The position numbers and the translations under genes are program-made. This document shows positions 35,435-45,559 of a stretch of 64,000 bases of DNA, one piece after another. The notes under the pieces are model-generated. The model had not been told where the DNA came from, did no database searches, and was given only the letters and a program-made list of their open reading frames with translations. Every line of letters begins with the position of its first letter. Within the stretch, counting starts at the first letter, position 1. The DNA is from Ancylomarina euxina (GTDB lineage Bacteria > Bacteroidota > Bacteroidia > Bacteroidales > Marinifilaceae). Where the stretch lies: positions 1 to 64,000 of the forward strand of contig NZ_QQWG01000015.1 in the NCBI RefSeq assembly GCF_003863355.1. The letters run 5' to 3'.

Positions 35435-36511
35435 TTACACGTATCTCTTAGGCTCAACATCACCTCTCAATACCATATAACCATTCATTGCAAGAGCTTT
35501 CATTTCGTCCTCACCAGGGTAAACAACAACTGGAGCAATAAATGAAACCATTTCTTTCACATAACTCACTAAATCACCATTGTGAGCAATACCTCCTGTT
35601 AAGATAATTCCATCGACTTTACCTTTTAAAGCGGCAGCACAAGCACCAATAGATTTACCTACTTGATATGCCATTGCATCTTGAATCAATTTAGCTTTTG
35701 CATCACCATCTTTGGCTTTTAACTCAATCTCGTAAGCATCATTTGTTCCCATATGAGCAACTAATCCACCTTCACCTTTGATCATTTTCTTCACTTCATC
35801 CAATGTAACATCACCGCTAAAGCATAGCTTAGCTAATGCACCAGCAGGAAGAGTTCCAGAACGTTCAGGAGAGAAAGGTCCTTCACCATCTAAGGCATTG
35901 TTCACATCGATTACACGCCCCTTAAGGTGAGCACCAACAGAAATACCTCCACCTAGGTGAGCAACAATAATATTTAAGTCTTCGTAATTTTTATCAACCG
36001 ATAAAGCGAATGATCTACTGACAGCTTTTTGGTTTAGGGCATGAAAAATTGACATACGTTCAAACTCTGGATGTCCAGAAACTCGAGCAACATCGATCAT
36101 TTCGTCTACAACAACAGGGTCAGCAATATAAGCTTTTGCATTTGGTAACGACTGCGCAATATTATCAGCAATCAGTCCACCAAGGTTACTTGCGTGCTCT
36201 CCAAGAACACCAACACGTAAATCTGCTTTAAGTTTCTCATCAACCAAGTAAACTCCAGACTCGATAGGCTTAACCAAACCACCACGACCAACAACAGCTT
36301 CAATTAGGTCTATAAGAATTTCTGCATCAACCAATTCCTTTAGGATAATATCCTTACGAAATTCAAATTGTTCTGAAATGCTATTGAATTGAGCTAACTC
36401 TTCATTAGAGTGCTTAATATTTTTTAGAAATACTGATTTATCGCCTTGATACACGGCAATCTTTGTAGAGGTAGATCCCGGATTGATGGCTAAAATTCTG
36501 CGATTTTCCAT
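35435..36511 (-). CDS. buk: Butyrate kinase
   Basis: 358 residues, normal length for the family. It converts butyryl phosphate and ADP to butyrate and ATP (or acts on branched-chain acyl phosphates). Signatures of the acetate/butyrate kinase fold: ILAINPGSTSTKIAVYQ (phosphate 1), VGRGGLVKPIESGVY, IVAHLGGGISVGAHLKGRV, DGEGPFSPERSGTLPAGAL and IILTGGIAHNGDLVSYV. In most producers the partner phosphotransbutyrylase gene (ptb) is adjacent, but here the upstream neighbour is glycerate kinase, and none is seen in the window. It has its own promoter and terminator. With the hydrogenase it points to fermentative growth. Confidence 0.93.
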   Translation of the reverse strand: MENRRILAINPGSTSTKIAVYQGDKSVFLKNIKHSNEELAQFNSISEQFEFRKDIILKELVDAEILIDLIEAVVGRGGLVKPIESGVYLVDEKLKADLRVGVLGEHASNLGGLIADNIAQSLPNAKAYIADPVVVDEMIDVARVSGHPEFERMSIFHALNQKAVSRSFALSVDKNYEDLNIIVAHLGGGISVGAHLKGRVIDVNNALDGEGPFSPERSGTLPAGALAKLCFSGDVTLDEVKKMIKGEGGLVAHMGTNDAYEIELKAKDGDAKAKLIQDAMAYQVGKSIGACAAALKGKVDGIILTGGIAHNGDLVSYVKEMVSFIAPVVVYPGEDEMKALAMNGYMVLRGDVEPKRYV

Positions 36512-36549
36512 TCGAAATAGTAGTTTATTGTTTATTTAGTATTTGACTG

Positions 36550-36581
36550 CAAAAATACCAATCTCTCAAGGATATCAACAA
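36550..36581 (-). promoter_or_regulatory. Predicted promoter of buk
   Basis: Minus-strand TATTTTTG (36550-36557) matches TAnnTTTG. TTG trinucleotides follow at spacings of 18 and 21 bp upstream (36576-36581). The predicted start is ~32 nt before the ATG at 36511. Confidence 0.5.
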
Positions 36582-36653
36582 TAAAACTAAAATCTTTTTT
36601 CATGCTATATATCATATCAAAAACAATAGACTTTCATTCAGAATATCAAGATC

Positions 36654-37760
36654 TTACAAGAGAAAAGAATTGTATAAAATAGCATCTGCTAAATTATTTT
36701 TCGCAAACGTTATCGCTTCATTAAGCGTTTGGCAGTCTTTTTTTATGGGGAACACTTGATCGAAAGGGGAATTTATTAGACTTTCGTAACTGCCACAAAA
36801 AGCAATAACTCGTTTCCTCATTAGCTTCGCTTTTTGAGCTAAAACATAGGGAGCTTTACCAAAAGATGATTGAGAATCAATTCGCCCTTCACCTGTAATT
36901 AAGATATCACAGCTCTCTAGAGCATCATCCATATTTAAGCAATCAAAAATCAATTCACTACCTGATCGTAGCTTAGCTCCACACAGGGCATAAAATCCAG
37001 CAGCAATGCCACCAGCCGCACCACCATGCTTTATTTTTGAAATGTCAATATGGAATTGTTTCTTTATTAATTGAGCAAAATCTTGATGATTTTGATGCAA
37101 TTGAATAATTTCTTCTTCTGATGCCCCTTTTTGTTTTCCAAAAATATGAGCAGCACCAAATTCACCAAGTAAAGGATTTTCAACGTCACAGGCTATTTGA
37201 AAATCGACTTGAAGAAGTCTAGCATCAAATTTTTCAGAATCGATATCAACAATGCGTTTCAGAAATCCTCCACCTCCACTGAGTTCATTCCCATCTTTAT
37301 CAAGAAAACGAAAGCCTAAAGCTCTTAAAGCTCCAAAACCCATATCAAGCGTTCCACTTCCTCCGATAGCAAGAATAATCTTGGTACAATTCAGATCAAG
37401 AGCTGAACGAATTAAATCACCGACTCCAAAAGTATGTGTGTTTAAGGGATCATATTCCGAGGGTTTAAGCAAAGACAGACCTGCAACATGACTCAATTCA
37501 ATAATAGCAGTACTATTCTCGGTAAGAAATATTGGGGCATTGATCTTTCTATTTAAAAGATCGGTAGTAGAAAAAGTATGTGCAGCCCCCAGGTAATAAT
37601 CCGACAAAACATCAAATGTTCCATCACCACCATCTGCAATTGGTAAGCATTTACAGTTGAGCTTGGGGTTAATTTTTAAAAGATTGCTTTGAATAATTTC
37701 AGCAACTTCCAAAGCAGAAAGACTGCCTTTAAAAGCATTGGGAGCAATCAGAATATTCAT
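36654..37760 (-). CDS. Glycerate kinase (GlxK/GarK type)
   Basis: 368 residues. Phosphorylates glycerate, probably to 2-phosphoglycerate as in the GarK/GlxK family, feeding glycolysis. Signatures: ILIAPNAFKGSLSALEVAE at the start, PIADGGDGTFDVL, AIGGSGTLDMGFGALRALGF, GAAGGIAAGFYALCGA and ILITGEGRIDSQSSFGKAP. Length fits. It may share a transcript with the serine hydrolase upstream (42 bp gap) but has no pathway link with it. No other glyoxylate or glucarate genes are present here. Confidence 0.92.
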   Translation of the reverse strand: MNILIAPNAFKGSLSALEVAEIIQSNLLKINPKLNCKCLPIADGGDGTFDVLSDYYLGAAHTFSTTDLLNRKINAPIFLTENSTAIIELSHVAGLSLLKPSEYDPLNTHTFGVGDLIRSALDLNCTKIILAIGGSGTLDMGFGALRALGFRFLDKDGNELSGGGGFLKRIVDIDSEKFDARLLQVDFQIACDVENPLLGEFGAAHIFGKQKGASEEEIIQLHQNHQDFAQLIKKQFHIDISKIKHGGAAGGIAAGFYALCGAKLRSGSELIFDCLNMDDALESCDILITGEGRIDSQSSFGKAPYVLAQKAKLMRKRVIAFCGSYESLINSPFDQVFPIKKDCQTLNEAITFAKNNLADAILYNSFLL

Positions 37761-37802
37761 CCTTAACAGTGCTTAATTATAAATTCTGATAATTGCAAAG
37801 TC

Positions 37803-39152
37803 CTAGCTTCGATCAAAAAAATCAGAGACATCATCAAAAACAAGCAGACTTGGCTGAGCTTCAAAATAATTAAATAAATCGGTTTCGGGCCATTGCTTAA
37901 CAGAGCGCATCACACGACTCATTAATTTACTCAACTCCTTTGGGAAATCAGATCCCTTCCACGAAGAGGTATTTGTTATAATCACCCATGTTGATCCATC
38001 TGGATTTTGTTTCATCAAGGCTGAACTACCCGCTAGAGTACCCGTTCTCCACCATGTTCCGTTTGATCGAGTACCTTTCCATCCAATCGGACTAAATCCT
38101 CTACGGCTAGGCTTTGTCATATATTCAATACTTTCCTTAGAAAGAATATCCGCTTGTTTGTCTTTACCATCAATAGCAACATAAAATTTCATTAGTTCAG
38201 CTGCAGAAGCAATCCACGCACCCGCACCACCAAGTTCTTCAATATTATTTCCTCCATTGCTACGATAAACTTTTCCTCCAGAACCATCAAAGGCTGGCAC
38301 AAGTATAGCATTCGATTGCTCGTAGTAATTGACCTCATTAGGCAACTTATCCTCACGTAGGTTTTTACCTAAATGCATATCAAAAATACCAGCAGGTTGT
38401 AAAATATGTTCCTGTACGTATGCCTCATAATCCTTACCAGATGAAGCCTCGATAATCTTTTCAAGAATGACATAACCAAGGTTAGAATAGCTACCACGAC
38501 TGCCTGGTGTAAAATGTAAACGTTTTGAAAGAGCAAATTCAATAATGGTTTCAGCACTTGCAGGAGCTGGAACATTCATTTTTTCTGCGATAGTTAAAGG
38601 CAAAAACATCTGATCTCCATATCGACTCGTAAATCCAGCAGTATGTCTTAACAAATGCTCTACAGTTATTCTCTTCGAACGCTTATCTCTAATATTTAAG
38701 TAGTTCTCAGAATTAAGAATACCTTCTTCTCCAAATACTTGATCGCTTAATTGCAATTTCCCCTCTTCCTTTAGTTTCATAATTGCCGTAGCAGTAATCA
38801 ACTTAGAAACACTAGCGATTCGGAACAAATGATCAGGCTCAACCTTCACTTTATTTTCCACATCGGCGTAACCATACCCTTTAGCAAAAACCAGTTTTTG
38901 ATCTTTTACCAAAGCAACTGAAGCACCATTAATTCGCCAATATTCCAGAAACCTATTAATTCTATAATCAGCCCTTTCAGTTGCCTCAGATGATGAAAGT
39001 TCGTTTGAAATACGGTGCGAAACTGGATCTAGCTTGCTATCGTAAGGTATATGTAATTCTTCGCGTTTCGACGAACTGGTGTGTGTATCTAATAATACCA
39101 CTACCAAGGTTAATATCAATATTATGATTTGTTTTACTGTCATTCTCCACAT
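37803..39152 (-). CDS. Serine hydrolase of the beta-lactamase/class C family
   Basis: 449 residues. An N-terminal hydrophobic segment (VKQIIILILTLVVVLLD) acts as signal or anchor. The Ser-x-x-Lys nucleophile motif is in FRIASVSKLITATAIMKL and the Tyr-x-Asn motif in GSRGSYSNLGYVILEK. A WWRTGTLAGSS segment sits where the KTG-like third motif is expected. Proteins of this family include penicillin-binding carboxypeptidases, esterases and peptidases; only some are true beta-lactamases. The function here is not resolved. Two start codons are possible (ATG ending at 39152 or 39143). It lies upstream of glycerate kinase on the same strand. Confidence 0.82.
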   Translation of the reverse strand: MWRMTVKQIIILILTLVVVLLDTHTSSSKREELHIPYDSKLDPVSHRISNELSSSEATERADYRINRFLEYWRINGASVALVKDQKLVFAKGYGYADVENKVKVEPDHLFRIASVSKLITATAIMKLKEEGKLQLSDQVFGEEGILNSENYLNIRDKRSKRITVEHLLRHTAGFTSRYGDQMFLPLTIAEKMNVPAPASAETIIEFALSKRLHFTPGSRGSYSNLGYVILEKIIEASSGKDYEAYVQEHILQPAGIFDMHLGKNLREDKLPNEVNYYEQSNAILVPAFDGSGGKVYRSNGGNNIEELGGAGAWIASAAELMKFYVAIDGKDKQADILSKESIEYMTKPSRRGFSPIGWKGTRSNGTWWRTGTLAGSSALMKQNPDGSTWVIITNTSSWKGSDFPKELSKLMSRVMRSVKQWPETDLFNYFEAQPSLLVFDDVSDFFDRS

Positions 39153-39717
39153 TTTATCTTATAAAGATCTCATAACAAGATGCTTTAAGGATACTTATCT
39201 CTCTATTCGTTATTCGCCACAAAAGTGACTATTTTTTCTCAATAAGCAGCTATGAAGATAAGACATTCCAATCACAAACATGACATAAAAATGCAAATAT
39301 TTGCCTAATAATAGTAGACACAAGCACTTTTTCTAAATTTCAAAAAATCAGACATTTATCGTTAGAAACATCATTTTAGAGCCCATTTCTGTCTAAAACT
39401 AAATTAGAAAATCATCCAGTCTGCCGCCAAATATACAAACCCAAGAAGAGACAAAAAATTGTATAACCTCTAGAACATTTTTTCATATTTAAGAAAAAAC
39501 AGAATTCAATCATAATTAAATTTCATCAGTTCGATTTATAAATTTCAGAAATCAAATTCACAAGTTTTACTTATATTTGCAGCGACCTTACCTTGAAACT
39601 CAATATTTAAACTTTAAGCAATAAAAGAAATTCTCAACCGTTAACTGGATTGGTTCAGTTAGGTAGACTTTTGTCCACAAAATAAATTGAGTCCGAAAAT
39701 AACAATAGAAGAAATAG
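39153..39717. other. Intergenic region between serine hydrolase and PBP1A genes
   Basis: 565 bp between two divergent genes. It contains a perfect 12-bp palindrome GCAAATATTTGC (39293-39304) and, on the plus strand, a -7-like TATATTTG (39573-39580) that may serve the PBP1A gene with a leader of ~130 nt. Apart from these, no feature was recognised. A short minus-strand frame at 39600-39818 overlaps the PBP1A start and is a shadow. Confidence 0.45.
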
Positions 39718-42126
39718 ATGACAAAAGGTAAGAACACAACAATCAAACCAATAAGAAAGAATACTCCTAAAAGAAATTCTGCTCTAGCAAAAAAAGGAAA
39801 AACTAAGAAAACATTCAAAAACCGAATTTTCCGATTTTTATTTTTTAGCCTGCTTATAGCTGGTTCTCTATTTGGCTTATTTCTAGTAAGCGTCTACTAT
39901 GGGGCTTGGGGGAAACTACCCGATTATCATACCTTAAAAAACATCCAGAATGCTGATGCTTCGGAGGTTTACTCTGAAGATGGGAAAATATTAGGACGTA
40001 TATACGCAGAAAATCGCACAAATATTGACTTTAGTGCTATTCCTATCAATGTAATCAACGCATTAGTAGCAACTGAGGATTCACGCTTTTATAGTCATGA
40101 AGGAATTGATGAAATCAGTTTGGTTCGTGTTCTTGTAAAAACACTAATCCTCGGCAATAAAAACTCTGGAGGAGGCAGTACACTAAGCCAGCAGCTGGCC
40201 AAGAACCTTTACCCCAGAAGAGATTTTGGTAAATTTTCGATGCCAGTTAATAAAATTAAAGAAGCGATCACTGCATCAAGATTGGAAAAAATTTATTCCA
40301 AAAAGAAAATCCTTCAACTCTATCTCAATACGGTTCCCTTTGGAGAACAAGTTTTTGGTATTGAAAGTGCTTCACGACAATACTTTAGCAAACCAGCTCA
40401 CCAACTTAAACTTGATGAAAGTGCCGTTCTTATTGGAATGCTTAAAGCGCCTTCCTATTACAACCCTCGACGTTTCCCTGAGAGATCGAAACAACGTAGG
40501 AATGTAGTTCTTGGACAAATGACTAAGAACAACTTTATTTCTGAAAATAAAGCAGAACAATTAAAGCAACAGCCGTTAAAAATCAACTATCAGAAACAAA
40601 GTACACATTCAGGACTTGCACCCTATTTAAGAGAGCGAATTCGTGTAGAGGCTGATAATATTCTGAAAAAATATACAAAAGCTGATGGTTCTTATTACGA
40701 TATATACCGAGATGGTTTAAGGATATTAAGTACAGTGGATTACAGCATGCAAACATATGCGGAAGATGCTGTTAAATCGCATATGAATAACCTACAGGGT
40801 TTATTCTACAAACACTGGGGAAATCAGAATCCATGGGATAACAATAAAGCGATTCTAACTTCAGCCATTGAGCGTTCTCCTTACTATAAAAAATTAAAGG
40901 ATGAAGGAAAAAATAAGCAGGAGATTGATAAGTTGTTTAAGACGAAAAGAGAATCCAAAATCTTCACCTGGAATGGTGAAAAAGATGTAAAGATGAGTCC
41001 TCTCGACTCAATAAAGCATTACATTAAACTGTTGAACACTGGCTTTGTTGCAATGGAAAGTAACACGGGTAAAATCAAAGCTTGGGTTGGTGGTATTGAT
41101 TTCAAACATTTTCAATACGATCATGTTACTGGTAGACGTCAAGTGGGTTCAATATTCAAACCTATCGTTTATGCTGCTGCTCTTGAAGCCAATATGTCTC
41201 CATTTGATTATTATCCTAATGAGCGTAAAGTTTATGCAGAATATCAGGACTGGTCGCCAAGAAATGCTGATAACAATTACGAGGGCAGTTATAGCATGGA
41301 AGGTGCTTTGGCTGAATCAGTCAATACCATTGCTGTGGATCTCATCATGGAAACAGGCATTGAATCAACCATCGAGTTGGCTGAAGAAATGGGGGTTTCT
41401 TCACCATTACCCAATGTGCCATCTTTAGCTTTGGGAACTGCCAACATTTCGCTTTTAGAAATGATACAGGTTTATGCAAATCTTGCCAACAGAGGGAAAA
41501 GAGTAGATCCTTATTATATTTCACGAATAGAAACGAACAAAGGTGAGGTTATTGTCGATTTAAACCCACTAGGTGCGGAATTTGAGACTAGCTTATCTCC
41601 TGAGAATGCAGATATTATTAATCATATGCTGACGGCCGTTGTCGATAGTGGTACGGCTAAAAGTTTGAGAACGGTATATGGCTTAAAAGGTGAGTTTGCA
41701 GGTAAAACAGGAACAACTCAATCACAAGCTGATGGTTGGTATATTGGTTACAATCAAAACCTGGTTGCTGGAGCTTGGGTTGGTGCTGCTGATATGCGAG
41801 TGCATTTTCGTTCTTTAGCTCTAGGACAAGGTGCTACAATGGCTTTACCAATTTATGGTAAATTCATGCATCAGCTCAACAATAACAGTAAATACGACAA
41901 CTATTGTTCTGCTCCTTTTTTCAAACCAGATAATACAAGCTTGGCTAAACTAGACATGCCACACTATATGCCTCCAAGAGCTAATTTCTTCGAAAGACTG
42001 CTGGGGCTAGACAACAAAAAAGATGATAAAATAAAGTTGGAGGAACGTCGAGCTAAACGAAAGAAAAATAAAAAATCAATCTACGATAAGATTAAATCGA
42101 TTTTTGGAGGAAAGAATAAAGACTAG
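39718..42126 (+). CDS. Penicillin-binding protein 1A (bifunctional glycosyltransferase/transpeptidase)
   Basis: 802 residues. A basic cytoplasmic N-terminus is followed by a membrane anchor (FFSLLIAGSLFGLFLVSVYY). The GT51 glycosyltransferase domain has ATEDSRFYSHEGIDEIS and GGGSTLSQQLAKNLYPRR. The transpeptidase domain has S-x-x-K in RQVGSIFKPIVYA (serine ~478), S-x-N in AESVNTIAVDL and K-T-G-T in FAGKTGTTQSQADGWYIGY. It polymerises and cross-links peptidoglycan at the outer face of the inner membrane. The C-terminus is long and lysine-rich. Single gene with its own terminator. Confidence 0.95.
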   Translation: MTKGKNTTIKPIRKNTPKRNSALAKKGKTKKTFKNRIFRFLFFSLLIAGSLFGLFLVSVYYGAWGKLPDYHTLKNIQNADASEVYSEDGKILGRIYAENRTNIDFSAIPINVINALVATEDSRFYSHEGIDEISLVRVLVKTLILGNKNSGGGSTLSQQLAKNLYPRRDFGKFSMPVNKIKEAITASRLEKIYSKKKILQLYLNTVPFGEQVFGIESASRQYFSKPAHQLKLDESAVLIGMLKAPSYYNPRRFPERSKQRRNVVLGQMTKNNFISENKAEQLKQQPLKINYQKQSTHSGLAPYLRERIRVEADNILKKYTKADGSYYDIYRDGLRILSTVDYSMQTYAEDAVKSHMNNLQGLFYKHWGNQNPWDNNKAILTSAIERSPYYKKLKDEGKNKQEIDKLFKTKRESKIFTWNGEKDVKMSPLDSIKHYIKLLNTGFVAMESNTGKIKAWVGGIDFKHFQYDHVTGRRQVGSIFKPIVYAAALEANMSPFDYYPNERKVYAEYQDWSPRNADNNYEGSYSMEGALAESVNTIAVDLIMETGIESTIELAEEMGVSSPLPNVPSLALGTANISLLEMIQVYANLANRGKRVDPYYISRIETNKGEVIVDLNPLGAEFETSLSPENADIINHMLTAVVDSGTAKSLRTVYGLKGEFAGKTGTTQSQADGWYIGYNQNLVAGAWVGAADMRVHFRSLALGQGATMALPIYGKFMHQLNNNSKYDNYCSAPFFKPDNTSLAKLDMPHYMPPRANFFERLLGLDNKKDDKIKLEERRAKRKKNKKSIYDKIKSIFGGKNKD

Positions 42127-42146
42127 TTTAAGGGTATTCCAAAAGG

Positions 42147-42192
42147 AAAGCGTAGATGAATCTTTTGATTTAAGATTTATCTACGCTTTTTT
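42147..42192. terminator. Terminator between PBP1A and rarA
   Basis: An 18-bp stem AAAGCGTAGATGAATCTT / AAGATTTATCTACGCTTT with one G-T pair and a T6 run. It separates the convergent PBP1A and rarA genes. Confidence 0.88.
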
Positions 42193-42216
42193 CATCTTAT
42201 TAAAGGACTATAGGCT

Positions 42217-43491
42217 CTAGAATCTTTTCTTCCACCAAAATTTCAGTCGTTCTAAAACTTTTACCTCGAGTGAATTGTTTTGTGGAATATATAAACGTTG
42301 ATTCATTATTTCTTCAGGAAGGTACTCCTGATTAACAAAGTTCCCTGGATAATCATGAGAATATTTATACTCTTTGTTATAACCCAGATCTTTCATCAGC
42401 TTAGTTGGTGCATTACGCAAATGTAGAGGCACTGATAGGTTACCTGTTTCTCTAACCAAAGCTTGAGCCTTACCAATTGCCAGATAAGACGCATTACTTT
42501 TTGCCGAAGTTGCTAAGTAAATTGCTACTTCTGAAAGAATAATTCGAGATTCAGGCATGCCAACCAAATTTACCGATTGAAAACCCGCATTGGCTAAAAG
42601 CAAGGCATTGGGATTTGCTAAACCAATATCTTCACTGGCAGATATAACCAGTCGCCGAGCAATAAATTTAGGATCTTCTCCCCCTTCAATCATTCGGGCT
42701 AACCAATAGACTGCAGCATCAGGATCGCTACCACGAATCGATTTAATTAAGGCAGATGCTATATCGTAATGTTGTTCACCATCCTTATCATACATGGATG
42801 GATTTTCCTGCAGCTCTTTAAGGACTAATTCATTGGTCAAAACTATTTTATCAGTCGCTTGGGAATTAACTACCAACTCTAAAATATTCAGAAGTTTACG
42901 TGCATCACCTCCTGAAAATTTAATCAGAGCGTCCTTTTCTTTTACAGTAACATCCTTTTCTTTTAAATAAAGGTCTTTAGTTAGAGCATGTTCAATCAGA
43001 TATTCCAAGTCTGATTTCTCCTGAGCTTTCAGAACGTAAACCTGACAACGCGAAAGCAAGGGTGATATCACCTCAAAAGAAGGATTCTCAGTTGTGGCAC
43101 CAATCAGCGTGACAGTCCCATTTTCGACAGCTCCCAGAAGTGAATCCTGCTGCGATTTACTGAATCGATGAATTTCATCAATAAATAAGATAGGATTGGG
43201 TGTAGAAAAAAACTTCTGTTTTTCAGCTTTTGCGATCACCTCCCTCACATCTTTCACACCAGAATTAACTGCTGATAAATTGTAAAATGGACGATTTAAC
43301 TGATTGGCAATAATCTTCGCCAAAGTTGTTTTACCAACGCCTGGAGGCCCCCAAAGAATAAAAGAAGAAATATTCCCTGATTCAATCATCTTTCGAAGAA
43401 CAGCTTTCTCTCCCACCAAATGTTTTTGTCCCAAATAATTTTCAAGACTGTTAGGTCGTAATCGTTCTGCTAAAGGTTGGTTCGGTGTCAT
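42217..43491 (-). CDS. rarA: Replication-associated recombination protein A
   Basis: 424 residues of the RarA/MgsA/WRNIP1 AAA+ family. The start RLRPNSLENYLGQKHLVG is typical, followed by Walker A (WGPPGVGKTTLAKII), Walker B (PILFIDEIHRFSKSQQD), sensor 1 (IGATTENPSFEVISPLLSRC) and the tetramerisation C-terminal domain (IGLANPNALLLANAG, then HLRNAPTKLMKDLGY). It acts at stalled replication forks. Length matches the family. It lies 88 bp behind a TPR-protein gene on the same strand. Confidence 0.95.
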   Translation of the reverse strand: MTPNQPLAERLRPNSLENYLGQKHLVGEKAVLRKMIESGNISSFILWGPPGVGKTTLAKIIANQLNRPFYNLSAVNSGVKDVREVIAKAEKQKFFSTPNPILFIDEIHRFSKSQQDSLLGAVENGTVTLIGATTENPSFEVISPLLSRCQVYVLKAQEKSDLEYLIEHALTKDLYLKEKDVTVKEKDALIKFSGGDARKLLNILELVVNSQATDKIVLTNELVLKELQENPSMYDKDGEQHYDIASALIKSIRGSDPDAAVYWLARMIEGGEDPKFIARRLVISASEDIGLANPNALLLANAGFQSVNLVGMPESRIILSEVAIYLATSAKSNASYLAIGKAQALVRETGNLSVPLHLRNAPTKLMKDLGYNKEYKYSHDYPGNFVNQEYLPEEIMNQRLYIPQNNSLEVKVLERLKFWWKKRF

Positions 43492-43579
43492 GAGACAAAC
43501 TTAAAGGTTAAAAGAAAAAAGATTAAAGGCTAAGATGATGCTTCGCGACACTGTATATCCATTACTGACTAATGACAGT

Positions 43580-45559
43580 CTATTTCTCCTTATTGCAATA
43601 GCGTTTAATAACATTATAGGCATCAAGAAGTCCAAGTTCTCCGGCCTTACTCAAATCGCCATAGGCCGAAGTTTTATCATTGTTGTACAGATAAACCAAA
43701 CCTCTATTAAAATAGGCTTCTTTTAGTCTACTATCTAATTCGATAGCCCTGGTATAATCAGAGATTGCTTTATCAAATTGTTTCGATTTCGCATAGGTAT
43801 TACCCCGATTAAAATAGGCGAAAATAAAATCAGAGTTCAGCTCTAGAGCTTTATTAAAATCCATAATAGCCGAACTGTAATCAACGATAATTTCATGATT
43901 CTTATTCTTAGTATCATCGTTCAAACTCAAATTGGTATCAATATTCACACCAATAGATTGGATATAATCAGTCATATCGACAATAGCATTGGCTCTATTA
44001 AAATAGGCAAAGGCAAATTTTCTATTTTTCTCGATACATGCATTAAACGAAGCAATAGCATTATTATACTTCTTATTACTTAACTCATAAGATCCCTTAA
44101 AGAAATAGGCTTCGCTGTTGCCTAATTTTATTTCAAGCTCAGCATTTTTGATTTGCTGATCGACCAAGTTCTTTGAGGATGGATAATGCTTATTACTAAA
44201 TGTGAAAGCAGGAGAATAATTATGCTTTTGATTGTAATTCATCAATTCCTGATCGTAATACTGCATTCTTCCTGCACGAAGGCTATCGATGGATAGATGA
44301 CTGATATGAAAATCTTTCTCAAGCTGAATGGCCACAAATTTATCTTGGACACGTCCCTTGATAATTTCTTCAATGATTTTTTCACGTGAATTCAAGTCAA
44401 TTAAACGTTGAAAATTTTCTGTGGTGTCAACAAAGGCGGCCATAGATCCTTCATTTTTCATTCGCTTATACTTATCAATGATAATAAGCCCTTGGTTTCT
44501 ATCTTCAATGGAACCATCAAGATCATTGATATCGCGTTTAGCTGACGATCGGGCCAGATAAGCTTTAGCAAAATCTGGGTAAATTTTAATTGCAGTCGTA
44601 TAATCGGCAATAGCTCCCAAATTATCCCCAATATCAGCCTTTACGAGACCTCTATTGAAATAAATTAGCATATTATCAGGATTCATATCCAATACCATAT
44701 TAAAATCATCAATCGCTGAATTAAAATCACCAACCTCTGATTTTAGAAGTGCTCTATTATAATAACCATAGGCATTGTTCGGATCCAGTTCAATCACCTT
44801 ATCGTAATCTGCCAAAGCTCCTTTTAGGTTCTTTGTGGCATAATTCGAAATACCTCTTCCCATTATCAAGCGTGAATCCTTGGGGTTAATCTTTAAAGCG
44901 CGCTCATAATCCTCAACCGATTCCTTAAATTGCTTATTCTTGTACTTTAAATAAGCTCGATGACCGAAAGCGTCAGCTGAAAAATTATTGAGTTGAACCG
45001 CTTTATTACAGTCCGCAATTGCTCCATCAATATCTTCCAGTTGCTCTCTTACAACAGCTCTGTTTAGATAGGCGCCAATCATATCCTTTTTCAAATTTAA
45101 GGCTTTTGTATAGTTTGTTTCAGCCTCATTAAAACGTTTTAAAGCAGCCAATGTAATTCCTCTATTGGCGAATATATCGGGATTGCTGGGATTCAAATCT
45201 TCAGCCATATCAAAATCCTTAAGAGCTTGCCTGTAACGGCTCAAATGATTATTAGCTACGCCTCGATAAAGGTAGGCCAAAGTATAATTTGGATTAATTG
45301 AAATTGCCTTGGTATAATCAATCTCAGCACCCTCAAAATCCTCAAGGTAATATTTTGCTAATGCTCTAAACAGATAAGGTTCTGGCAAATATGGCTTAAC
45401 TCTAATTATCTCATTGAATTTTATAATAGCCTCAGTATAATCATCAAAGTAAATGGCATTTCGTCCTTTTGATAATAAATTTTCAGTGTTAAGTTGTGCA
45501 CTGGCTATTTTTAAACAAAAAATAAAACTCAGTAATATGAGAAGTCGGTATAAACGCAT
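43580..45559 (-). CDS. Exported tetratricopeptide repeat protein
   Basis: 659 residues. Signal peptide MRLYRLLILLSFIFCLKIASA, then a run of about eleven TPR units from residue ~25 to ~360 (for example YTEAIIKFNEIIRVKPYLPE, and ALADYDKVIELDPNNAYGYY), a non-TPR linker (~360-480) and at least three further TPR units at the C-terminus. Such proteins scaffold partner proteins in the periplasm. The linker contains charged helices and no recognised domain. The specific partner is unknown. It may share a transcript with rarA downstream. Confidence 0.88.
   Translation of the reverse strand: MRLYRLLILLSFIFCLKIASAQLNTENLLSKGRNAIYFDDYTEAIIKFNEIIRVKPYLPEPYLFRALAKYYLEDFEGAEIDYTKAISINPNYTLAYLYRGVANNHLSRYRQALKDFDMAEDLNPSNPDIFANRGITLAALKRFNEAETNYTKALNLKKDMIGAYLNRAVVREQLEDIDGAIADCNKAVQLNNFSADAFGHRAYLKYKNKQFKESVEDYERALKINPKDSRLIMGRGISNYATKNLKGALADYDKVIELDPNNAYGYYNRALLKSEVGDFNSAIDDFNMVLDMNPDNMLIYFNRGLVKADIGDNLGAIADYTTAIKIYPDFAKAYLARSSAKRDINDLDGSIEDRNQGLIIIDKYKRMKNEGSMAAFVDTTENFQRLIDLNSREKIIEEIIKGRVQDKFVAIQLEKDFHISHLSIDSLRAGRMQYYDQELMNYNQKHNYSPAFTFSNKHYPSSKNLVDQQIKNAELEIKLGNSEAYFFKGSYELSNKKYNNAIASFNACIEKNRKFAFAYFNRANAIVDMTDYIQSIGVNIDTNLSLNDDTKNKNHEIIVDYSSAIMDFNKALELNSDFIFAYFNRGNTYAKSKQFDKAISDYTRAIELDSRLKEAYFNRGLVYLYNNDKTSAYGDLSKAGELGLLDAYNVIKRYCNKEK

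Noticed and set aside
37803-39152. Class C beta-lactamase as a specific call
   Set aside because: The Ser-x-x-Lys and Tyr-x-Asn motifs are shared with esterases and DD-peptidases, and the third motif is not a plain KTG, so only the broad family is supported.
39600-39818. 72-codon minus-strand hydrophobic ORF
   Set aside because: Overlaps the start of the PBP1A gene; it is the complement of a lysine-rich region, which gives false hydrophobic frames.
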